Assembly (NCBI RefSeq): GCF_030122805.1
Contig: NZ_CP126080.1
Coordinates: forward strand, 2,237,001-2,301,000
DNA from: Mesobacillus sp. AQ2
GTDB lineage: Bacteria > Bacillota > Bacilli > Bacillales > Cytobacillaceae
DNA: 64,000 nt
Reading direction: 5' to 3'
Of the stretch, positions 7,396 to 15,363 are shown piece by piece (positions within the stretch are counted from its first letter, which is position 1; every line of letters begins with the position of its first letter). Under the pieces are notes generated by a model. It saw only the letters and a program-made list of their open reading frames with translations, was not told where the DNA came from and did not search any database. Both the position numbers and the translations under genes were made by a program.

Positions 7396-8475
7396 TTGTC
7401 ATATAATTTAGTTTCTTTATTTTCAGGAGCCGGTTTTTTAGATATTGGTTTCGTAGAATCGGGTTTTTCAATCCTCAAAGGGTATGAATTAAACTCTGAA
7501 TTTGCAAGAGCACATAATCACAATTTTTCTAGACGCTATAATGATGAAAAATTAGTGGAAGTAATAGATATAACAAAAGTTCCTGCTAAGTCATTGCCTT
7601 TATGTGAAGGAATTATTGGAGGCCCACCATGTCAGGATTTCTCAGCGGGAAATTCTAATAATACCGGTGTAGAAGGGGAACGAGGTAAATTAGTTTGGGA
7701 TTTTTTAAAGAAAATTAAATACCGACGACCAAATTTTTTTGTCTTTGAAAATGTTGCAACATTATATACTAGAAAAAAACATAGAACTCAAGCATTAGAA
7801 CCTCTCTTAAAAGAATTTGATAAGCTTGGTTACCAAACCTATTTTAAAGTTTTAAATTCACTTCATTATGGTATTCCACAAGACAGGTCCAGAGTTTTTA
7901 TTGTTGCCTTCAAGAAAAAGATTATAAAAAAGTTAGAAAAAAATGGCCTCCAAGTATTCACTTGGCCTGAAGAACAATTCAATAACCCTAAGAAAGCGTT
8001 CGATTGGTCAAAGGTACACCCATTCGGTAGCAGCTTGGAAGAAGAGAGAATTATAGAGGAACTAGGAGATTTTTATCCTCTAACTGTACACAGTAGAATC
8101 TACAACAATTTTGACGGAACTACTTTAAAGAATAATGTCTCATTTAATCCTAAGTCTTCTAAATTCCAAATTATTTCTGAAGGAGACGATAGAAGAAAAT
8201 CGTTTAAGCGGTTACATAGATTTCGCTACAGTCCAACAGTGGCGTATGGAAATAACGAAGTACATCTCCACCCTACCTTACCTAGAAGACTTACAGTGAG
8301 GGAAGCTTTAAGACTCCAGTCAGTTCCGGACTGGTATTACTTTCCTGAAGATATGACTTTACAAAGTATGTTTAAAATGGTTAGCAATGGAGTTCCAGTA
8401 GAATTATCAATTAAACTAGCTGTTCAAGTAAAGAAGGTATTAGATGATTATTACGGAATCATAGAGCCAGAATAA
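7396..8475 (+). CDS. DNA (cytosine-5-)-methyltransferase
   Basis: A 359-aa C5-cytosine methyltransferase that would transfer a methyl group from S-adenosylmethionine to cytosine in DNA. Motif I is LFSGAGFLDIGF (8-19), motif IV is GGPPCQ (75-80) with catalytic Cys79, motif VI is ENV (118-120), motif VIII is QDRSR (162-166) and motif X contains SNGVPVELS near the C-terminus. The variable region between motifs VIII and IX (about 170-290) should set the target sequence. The TTG start at 7396 is chosen because GGGAGGAG lies 5-12 nt upstream. It is the first gene of the restriction cassette and would protect host DNA. Confidence 0.93.
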   Translation: MSYNLVSLFSGAGFLDIGFVESGFSILKGYELNSEFARAHNHNFSRRYNDEKLVEVIDITKVPAKSLPLCEGIIGGPPCQDFSAGNSNNTGVEGERGKLVWDFLKKIKYRRPNFFVFENVATLYTRKKHRTQALEPLLKEFDKLGYQTYFKVLNSLHYGIPQDRSRVFIVAFKKKIIKKLEKNGLQVFTWPEEQFNNPKKAFDWSKVHPFGSSLEEERIIEELGDFYPLTVHSRIYNNFDGTTLKNNVSFNPKSSKFQIISEGDDRRKSFKRLHRFRYSPTVAYGNNEVHLHPTLPRRLTVREALRLQSVPDWYYFPEDMTLQSMFKMVSNGVPVELSIKLAVQVKKVLDDYYGIIEPE

Positions 8476-8501
8476 ACCACCATGTTAGGAGTTGGCAATA
8501 A

Positions 8502-11072
8502 ATGGAGAATAGGATTGATTATGATATTATTGAGCAAGTAGAATCGGTAAATGTAAACCCAGATCCCCGGATTTTAGTGGCTATTACAAACAACCCAATA
8601 AAACCTATAGATGCGCTCTGCGAGTTAATTGATAATTCAATTGATAGTTTTATTGCAGCAGAAAAAGCAGGAACTCCCATTTTAAATCCAATAATACAAA
8701 TCTCAATTCCTAGAAATGCAGATATTAATAGGGGTGAAGGTGAGTTAATAATACTTGATAATGGTTTAGGAATGAGTCTTGAGCAATTAGTTAATGCATT
8801 AAAAGCAGGATATACTGATAAAAACCCATTTGATCGCCTTGGTCTATTTGGCTTAGGATTTAATATCTCTTCAGGGAAATTAGGGAAGAGGACAGTGGTT
8901 GCCTCAAGTAGAGAACATGATAACAAGCTTGTTGAAATCACTATTGATTTAGAAAGAATGGTAAATGAAAATACCTATAACGTCCCTAAAAACTTGAAAG
9001 AAAAGCAGTATGAGAACCAACGAGGGACTTACGTTAAGATAGATAGTTGGTGGGAGGAAGGCTCACAAAACTTTGGTTTTGTATCCAAATTAGCCAAGCT
9101 AGGAATCCCCCAAATTACAAAAGAGATTGGCAGACGTTATTCAACCTTCATACGAGATAATAATTTAAAGATAGTGATAAATGACGTTGAGTGCCAATCC
9201 TTTGAACATTGTGTTTGGGCTGACCATAGAGCAGTTAAACACAATAGAAGAGGGTTAATCCCAGCAGTTTATCGTTTTGATGAGGTTCTTAAAATTGAGA
9301 GGCGTTGTACTACTTGTTATAAACCGATAGTAGAAGGAAACTGTTTGTCTTGTGGAGAAAAAACTCAAACAAAGACAATAGAACATAGGGTAACTGGTTG
9401 GGTAGGAATTCAAAGGTTCGATGATGCAAATGAGTATGGAATTGACTTGATTAGAAACGGGCGGGTGATTAGGAAATCTGAAAAGGACGCTTTCTTTATG
9501 TGGACAGATAGCTTAGGTAATACTATTAAAGATTATCCTATTGATAGTGGGTACGGAAGAATAGTAGGTGAAATCCACTTAAATCATGTTCCCACAGATT
9601 TTTTAAAACAGGACTTTCAAAGAACATCTGCCGAATGGGAAGAGGCAATAAAATTTCTAAGAGGAAACACCTCATTACAGCCAGAAAAGGCAGCTGAGAG
9701 CGGGGAAGAAAACAAAAGTTATATATTTATGTTATATCAAGGATTCCGTAGAGTAAGGGACTTCGGAGCCAAAGATATGTATATGGGCTATTGGGAGCCT
9801 GGAGTAGATAAGCCTAAAAGAATAACTCGTGAAGTAGAAAAAGAATACTACCAGAAGTTTCTTGATAAAATACCTGGTTATTATGATGATGAAAACTGGT
9901 GGAAATTAGTTGAGGATGCTGATAAAAAGCCCATAGATGACATGATCGAATGTCCGGATTGTGGTACCCAATGTATTTCCACTAGTGAAGTATGTCCCGG
10001 TTGTGATTATATTCTAAAAGGTAAAGAGTGCATTAACTCAGAGTGTAAAAAACAAATAATTAAATCATCACAACACTGTAATCACTGTGGGGCCTCACAA
10101 TCACCTGCAGCTAGGGAAACATGGAAATGTTCCTTTTGTTCTAAAAATAACTCACCTGAAACTTCATATTGTAGGTATTGTAATAGGAACAAAGGAGAAC
10201 AGAATACATTTAACATTGATTATTTGTTAGAAAACTCAGTGAAGAACGAAGAGTTATCTATTAAGACCTTTGCAATATCTCTCCCTGGTGGGGCTAATAT
10301 GGCCACAACCGCGATAAATGTCTATACGATTAAATATGGTATTGCTTTAGAAAGAGATGGTAAATCAACTCCTTTGATTTTTCATAAGGGAGAATCACTT
10401 AACATATTTATTGATAATAGACACCCTATACTTACGCAGTATCAAGTAAGACCGCATGATTTAATTGCTGTTGAAATATCGAAGTGGATACAAGATCAGA
10501 ACAGCAGATTTATGTCAGGAGACGGAGTGCACCTATGGTCTATAAGCAGCTTATATTGGGAAGTTTTTAGAGGCTCGGTATGGAATGCTACATTAGCAAT
10601 AGATGCAAACGAAACTAGGAATAAAATAGAAGCATTTTTTAATAGGATGAAAGAGGAGGTTACATTGTTATTACATAGCGAAGCGGAAGATATAGAAAAT
10701 AATATGCTTCCTGAAGAAAAACACGACCTCCATATATCATTGGTTAGTAATGGATTTGACCCTTCACAAATTTCGGAAGTTATTCGTGAAGGGAATTTTC
10801 TGGGATATCTTTCAAATAGAATGTTAGTAAAACTATTTGTTCAGTATCCTGATAAATTCTTTGATGGGAAGTTCTGGAGCGATTCTTTTGAACATATGGA
10901 TTCTGCTATCTTTGGCCAATCAACTGTATCAGAAATAAGAAATCACATTAAGGGAAAGTATAGAAACTTTTTGGAAGATATTCTTGGATACTATGAAAAC
11001 CGAAGTCCAGATGAAGGTTATACAAAACGTGTAAATCAAACACTTGAACTATTATATAGGAAATTAATATAG
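8502..11072 (+). CDS. GHKL (MORC-type) ATPase with zinc ribbons
   Basis: An 856-aa protein. The N-terminal Bergerat ATPase fold shows motif N1 ELIDNS (41-46), motif N2 DNGLGM (86-91) and the lid motif GLFGLGF (114-120). An S5-like second domain (about 190-385) carries an inserted CxxC-x8-CxxC zinc knuckle (Cys269, 272, 281, 284). Three more cysteine quartets follow (484/487/498/501, 510/515/526/529 and 543/546/557/560), and the C-terminal 280 residues are not recognised. Prokaryotic MORC ATPases of this type are known next to C5-methylases and helicase-nucleases in restriction systems. They probably act as ATP-gated clamps on DNA. The neighbours here fit that exactly. Confidence 0.85.
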   Translation: MENRIDYDIIEQVESVNVNPDPRILVAITNNPIKPIDALCELIDNSIDSFIAAEKAGTPILNPIIQISIPRNADINRGEGELIILDNGLGMSLEQLVNALKAGYTDKNPFDRLGLFGLGFNISSGKLGKRTVVASSREHDNKLVEITIDLERMVNENTYNVPKNLKEKQYENQRGTYVKIDSWWEEGSQNFGFVSKLAKLGIPQITKEIGRRYSTFIRDNNLKIVINDVECQSFEHCVWADHRAVKHNRRGLIPAVYRFDEVLKIERRCTTCYKPIVEGNCLSCGEKTQTKTIEHRVTGWVGIQRFDDANEYGIDLIRNGRVIRKSEKDAFFMWTDSLGNTIKDYPIDSGYGRIVGEIHLNHVPTDFLKQDFQRTSAEWEEAIKFLRGNTSLQPEKAAESGEENKSYIFMLYQGFRRVRDFGAKDMYMGYWEPGVDKPKRITREVEKEYYQKFLDKIPGYYDDENWWKLVEDADKKPIDDMIECPDCGTQCISTSEVCPGCDYILKGKECINSECKKQIIKSSQHCNHCGASQSPAARETWKCSFCSKNNSPETSYCRYCNRNKGEQNTFNIDYLLENSVKNEELSIKTFAISLPGGANMATTAINVYTIKYGIALERDGKSTPLIFHKGESLNIFIDNRHPILTQYQVRPHDLIAVEISKWIQDQNSRFMSGDGVHLWSISSLYWEVFRGSVWNATLAIDANETRNKIEAFFNRMKEEVTLLLHSEAEDIENNMLPEEKHDLHISLVSNGFDPSQISEVIREGNFLGYLSNRMLVKLFVQYPDKFFDGKFWSDSFEHMDSAIFGQSTVSEIRNHIKGKYRNFLEDILGYYENRSPDEGYTKRVNQTLELLYRKLI

Positions 11073-11083
11073 GATGTGTATAA

Positions 11084-12799
11084 ATGTCATTTATTAATGA
11101 TACTTTATTAAGTATTGGTCCTTGGCAGGCTCTTGAAAGAAATGTTGCTCGCTTAATGCAACACGCAGGTTGGGAAGACGTAAGAATTGTGGGACAAAGT
11201 AATGATAGGGGAGCCGATATAATAGGTCACCGTAAAGGGAAACGGTGGCTTGTGCAAGTGAAATTTCGTAGGAATGGTAATGTGGGCATAGACGTTGTCG
11301 ATAAAACAATTGAAGCTGCACATTTTTATAACGCAGATTTTCCAGTTATAGCAACAAATCAAATGTTTACTGATGAAGTCATAAAAAAACAAAGCATTTT
11401 ATTAGCAAGTCAGATAAAACTACAATTGTGGGATAAATATAAATTAAAAAGAGATTGGGACAGGTTAACAGAGATAAGTTCCTCTCTCAAACAATCAAGA
11501 AAGTACCAAGAAAACCCCATTAATCAAGTAATAAATGCCTACAATTCAACAAATAAAGCTTTAATAGTTTTAGCAACTGGACTAGGGAAAACTTTTGTTG
11601 CTGCGGAGTCTACTCGAAAAATATTAAATTTACCTAATCCTCCAAAGAAAGTTTTAGTTTTAGCTCATACAAACGAGTTGGTATACCAGTTAGAGAAATC
11701 ATTCTGGCCCTTTATGACCAAAAATATTACTTCTACTGTGTGGAACGGGTATGAAAAAGGATACCCTAAAGAGACCAATTTCACTTTTGCATGTGTAGAT
11801 TCCATTGTAGAACATATTAGGAGAAACGGTGATTTACCAACTAATTATGATATGATTATTATAGATGAATGTCACCATGCTGGTTCTATGTCGTATAAAA
11901 CTGTTCTTGAAGCAACCAGAGCTGGTAAAAATAATGGAGCATTTTTATTAGGAATGACTGCTACTCCTTGGAGGAGTGATGATAAAAATATAGAAGAAAT
12001 ATTTGGAGAAAAGTTAGTGAATTTAAATATTGTTGATGGTTTAAGAAATGGTTATCTCTCCAATATAGATTATAGAATGTATGTAGATAATATAAATTGG
12101 GAAAGGTTATCGGAATTGCATGAATTAACACCAAGAAAGTTAAATCGAACCCTTTTTATTCGCGAATGGGACGATGCAGTTATTTATAAATTAAAAGAGA
12201 CATGGAACGAAGTTGAAAAACCAAGAGTAATAGTCTTTTGTTCAACAATTGATCATGCAATGACAATGAGAGATAAGATAAACAGTCTAGGAATTGGTAG
12301 AGCAGAAGCTATTTATTCAGGAAATTATTCTGGGCATAGGTTAACATCAGCTGATAGAAATAGGTTATTGGCTGATTTCCACAATGGTTATATTCAAGTC
12401 ATGTGTGCGGTAGATATCTTTAATGAAGGTGTAGATGTACCTGATGTTAATATTATTGTGTTTCAGCGTGTAACACATAGCAGAAGAATTTTTATTCAAC
12501 AACTAGGGAGGGGTTTGAGAGTAAGTCCTGGTAAGGAAAAAGTAATTGTCCTTGACTTCGTTTCAGATATAAGAAGGTTTGCTGCTGGATTGGAATTAAA
12601 AAATTCGCTAGAAGGATCACCGATTTATTTAAACTTAGGTAACCCAGTAAAATTCATGAATGTAGTAGGTGAAGATAAGGCAGCAGAAAGCTTTTTGAAA
12701 GAATGGCTTGAAGATGTCAGTCAAATTCAAGATGCAAAAGAGGAGGACCACATTCTTAAATTCCCTCCGGCACTTACTGACAGACAAAAAATTAGGTGA
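11084..12799 (+). CDS. Mrr-type nuclease / superfamily 2 helicase fusion
   Basis: A 571-aa protein. Residues 10-120 form a restriction-endonuclease-fold (Mrr-like) domain with the catalytic pattern Asp45 ... Gln58-x-Lys60 (GADIIG, VQVKF). The rest is a SF2 helicase with Walker A ATGLGKT (164-170), DECH box (261-264), motif III TAT (292-294) and motif VI QQLGRGLR (472-479). It should translocate on DNA with ATP and cut unmodified or foreign DNA. It follows the ATPase gene by 11 bp and is followed after 5 bp by a small unknown gene, so the four genes look like one operon. Confidence 0.92.
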   Translation: MSFINDTLLSIGPWQALERNVARLMQHAGWEDVRIVGQSNDRGADIIGHRKGKRWLVQVKFRRNGNVGIDVVDKTIEAAHFYNADFPVIATNQMFTDEVIKKQSILLASQIKLQLWDKYKLKRDWDRLTEISSSLKQSRKYQENPINQVINAYNSTNKALIVLATGLGKTFVAAESTRKILNLPNPPKKVLVLAHTNELVYQLEKSFWPFMTKNITSTVWNGYEKGYPKETNFTFACVDSIVEHIRRNGDLPTNYDMIIIDECHHAGSMSYKTVLEATRAGKNNGAFLLGMTATPWRSDDKNIEEIFGEKLVNLNIVDGLRNGYLSNIDYRMYVDNINWERLSELHELTPRKLNRTLFIREWDDAVIYKLKETWNEVEKPRVIVFCSTIDHAMTMRDKINSLGIGRAEAIYSGNYSGHRLTSADRNRLLADFHNGYIQVMCAVDIFNEGVDVPDVNIIVFQRVTHSRRIFIQQLGRGLRVSPGKEKVIVLDFVSDIRRFAAGLELKNSLEGSPIYLNLGNPVKFMNVVGEDKAAESFLKEWLEDVSQIQDAKEEDHILKFPPALTDRQKIR

Positions 12800-12804
12800 T
12801 ATTA

Positions 12805-13572
12805 ATGAATTATTATAGTGTACTTAAGGATTTAAATAAAATGAAAAATATCCCCCTACAATCCATAAATCCCGGAGCAGAAGTAGTTATATTAGAGATA
12901 AATGATTCCAATATAATTATACAAAGCTCATCTGGTAAAATCGTTAAAAGACCACTTGCTGAAATTAAAAAGCTTGTTAAATCATTAACATCTAAAAAAC
13001 CTATTCATGTTGATACAGTATTAGGAGGAAGTGGATCTAGTAGAAATCAACCTGAAACCGTTTTAGCAAATTTACCATATGTCGAATGGCTTAGAATTAA
13101 AAGAAAAAAGCATATAGTGTGGGTAGATGAAAATACTCATATTTTTGGTACTAATAAAGAAATGGATTCAGTTAGAGCTGCACTTGTGAAAACTCAGCTA
13201 CATTCAGAAAGTGTTCTACACGAAGAGAAAAAAAACTTGTTAAATGTAACAGTCGTTTTTTGCGATAATCTTCAAGAAGCAAGTTATATATACAAGTCTA
13301 TCTTAAAAAAAGAACCAGAGTTAATTGAAAAAGATCAAATAATTTTTTCGATTGATAAAACAGTAATAATTTTAAAAAGAAATGTTTATGATCTTCCCGA
13401 CGGGTCATCGGCACCTATAATTCCAGTAGATAACTTAGATTCCAGATGTGCCGAACTAGATTCTCTCTTTACAAAAATAATTAAAATTCCGGCTAACGAA
13501 AAATTCCCATCCCACGCAATAATAATTGGAAATAATAATTATATAATTATACTCAGTGAAGCTCTTTTATAA
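12805..13572 (+). CDS. Unrecognised protein, fourth gene of the restriction cassette
   Basis: A 255-aa soluble protein I do not recognise. The first 60 residues look like a small beta-barrel (alternating hydrophobic strands around AEVVILEINDSNIIIQ and GKIVKRPLAEIKKL). A linker with GGSGSSRNQPET follows, and then an alpha/beta part with WLRIKRKKHIVWV. The ATG at 12805 follows AGGTGA. A GTG at 12796 is the alternative. The gene starts directly after the helicase stop and ends before the operon terminator, so it very likely belongs to the same defence system. A role in DNA binding or specificity is only a guess. Confidence 0.7.
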   Translation: MNYYSVLKDLNKMKNIPLQSINPGAEVVILEINDSNIIIQSSSGKIVKRPLAEIKKLVKSLTSKKPIHVDTVLGGSGSSRNQPETVLANLPYVEWLRIKRKKHIVWVDENTHIFGTNKEMDSVRAALVKTQLHSESVLHEEKKNLLNVTVVFCDNLQEASYIYKSILKKEPELIEKDQIIFSIDKTVIILKRNVYDLPDGSSAPIIPVDNLDSRCAELDSLFTKIIKIPANEKFPSHAIIIGNNNYIIILSEALL

Positions 13573-13620
13573 TGAGTATTTTTATTGTATTTGTATAGTG
13601 GAATTAAATAACCTTAACTT

Positions 13621-13647
13621 AAAGAGGGCTTCTGGCTCTCTTTTTTT
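13621..13647 (+). terminator. Terminator of the restriction cassette
   Basis: AAAGAGGGC (13621-13629) pairs with GCTCTCTTT (13635-13643) with one G-T pair and is followed by a T run. It separates the four-gene cassette from the mcrB-type gene. Confidence 0.75.
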
Positions 13648-13932
13648 CCATATGTATATAGAATGGTTACTTAGGAGTGATAATATGCTTGATACTTTAA
13701 TTATCGAGCTGGTAAATTCTTTGAAGGAGATAAAGATATTAAAAACAAAGAAAGTAATCAGAATCATTGATCGGGGAGAAAAGGGAATATATATAGCTAA
13801 ACCACCTACATTAAATAGTATGTTCAAAGCGAATTTATATCATACGATATAATAAAAAGTAGTTGGAGGTATTTCCTAGAAAGAAGAAGATTAAGCGAAA
13901 ATGATTTACTAAAGAATCAAAGCATTCTTTTT

Positions 13933-15348
13933 ATGTCTATATTTTCATTATTCCCTTTCGTAGAAGTATCAGATTTTAACAATAATATAACACTTTGTTT
14001 AAAAGAATACTATACAGATGATATACCAAATGATAATTATGAAGAACTTAAAAGATTTCTTACAGATTTAGTTGAAGAAAAGGTTAACCCAAAATTATTA
14101 AATATGGACTACAAGGGCAATGAATATAGAATTAAGAGTAAAAGTAGACAGGATGCTAGAATATTAGGAATCATCAATGAAAATAATGAACCTAACATCA
14201 CTCTTTTAAGTACTTACTCAGAAGCAAAGAATAAAGAAACTTTTGTAAAGAACCTTTTGGAAAATCAAGGTTATTTTAAAATTGTAATTTTTTGTCTGGA
14301 TCTCTTAAGAAATGTTACAAAAAAAGAAAGAAGGAATCAAATAGAGGAACTAGGAAGAATAATTATTCGGAATTCTAGAGGTAATAACTTAATGGTAGAA
14401 TCAGTTGCTAAAGAACGAAGTTATTATCTCCTTTTATGGTTGGAAAAAAACGGTACTATAAATGAAGAATGGATACCTTGTGATAATTTTTTTATAAAAA
14501 GGGAGAAGATAATGTCAAGTAATCTTAGTAATAGTTTAACCCAATTAATGAATGAGTACCTAAAAAGCAAGGAGGAAAGTGTTGGTGTAACTCCGCAAAT
14601 GGGGTATTTAGTAAGAAATGATATTCCAATGCAGATTTATAACCTAGACTTTATTGCATCTAATCAATATATTGTTACTGGATCAGTAGGTGTAGGTAGA
14701 TGGGCTTCTGTTCCTTGGATAGCAATAATGAACCGAATCATTACCACGTCGACTAAAAAAGGTTACTATATTGTTTATCTTTTTAGTGAAGATATGAAGA
14801 GTGTTTATCTGACTATTGGTTTAGGAGTAGAAAAGACACAAAGGGAAGAAATAATAAGAATCAAGGAAGAAATACGCAGTACTATTCCGCAATATAGTAA
14901 ATTTCTAATCGATGATCTAATAAATTTAGGGACAGGTACTAAGGCAAAAGAATATGCATTTTCTACCGCTGCATATATTAAATATGATCATGGACAGTTT
15001 CCTAATGAAATTGAATTAATAAATGATTTAAAAGATATGATAAAAATTTATGAAAACTATATTAAGATTAAAACAGGTGCCTCTCCTATTAGTTATGATT
15101 CAGGTGGAAGAACCAAGAAAAGTAAAGATCTAGTTAGAGAAAAAATTGAATATTTATCTTATAACAATTTAATCTCGCATATATTTACGTTCATTAAAGG
15201 GAAAGGTTTTTTTTATGGAGAGGATGAAATTAATAATCTCTTCTTATCTCTAAAAACAAAACCATTCGTGATCATCTCAGGTATTTCCGGTACAGGAAAA
15301 ACCAAAATTGTTCAATGGTTTGCTGAAAGCGTAGGGGCGACAGAATAG
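13933..15348 (+). CDS. McrB-like protein, N-terminal fragment
   Basis: The longest ATG-started piece of the broken mcrB gene, 471 aa. Residues 1-193 are not recognised. From about 194 (a second ATG at 14512 with GGGAGAAG in front) there is an MrcB N-terminal/DUF3578 domain with the motif GSVGVGRWASVPWIAI and the strand segment GYYIVYLFSED, which in this family is linked to recognition of modified DNA. The AAA+ domain begins at about 430 and reaches Walker A (450-457) before the TAG codon. On its own it lacks Walker B and cannot hydrolyse GTP. It is AT-rich like the preceding cassette. Confidence 0.55.
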   Translation: MSIFSLFPFVEVSDFNNNITLCLKEYYTDDIPNDNYEELKRFLTDLVEEKVNPKLLNMDYKGNEYRIKSKSRQDARILGIINENNEPNITLLSTYSEAKNKETFVKNLLENQGYFKIVIFCLDLLRNVTKKERRNQIEELGRIIIRNSRGNNLMVESVAKERSYYLLLWLEKNGTINEEWIPCDNFFIKREKIMSSNLSNSLTQLMNEYLKSKEESVGVTPQMGYLVRNDIPMQIYNLDFIASNQYIVTGSVGVGRWASVPWIAIMNRIITTSTKKGYYIVYLFSEDMKSVYLTIGLGVEKTQREEIIRIKEEIRSTIPQYSKFLIDDLINLGTGTKAKEYAFSTAAYIKYDHGQFPNEIELINDLKDMIKIYENYIKIKTGASPISYDSGGRTKKSKDLVREKIEYLSYNNLISHIFTFIKGKGFFYGEDEINNLFLSLKTKPFVIISGISGTGKTKIVQWFAESVGATE

Positions 15349-15363
15349 AATGGGCAATTTAGT

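Noticed and set aside
8502..11072. Reading the GHKL protein as MutL, Hsp90 or a histidine kinase
   Set aside because: The ATPase motifs are shared, but the zinc-ribbon array, the length and the methylase/helicase neighbours fit the MORC group. There is no kinase dimerisation domain or MutL C-terminal domain.
13820..13860. Programmed -1 frameshift in the mcrB-type gene
   Set aside because: TTC AAA G does not fit an X XXY YYZ heptamer, and no strong downstream stem or pseudoknot is seen. A lost A in the A-tract is simpler.
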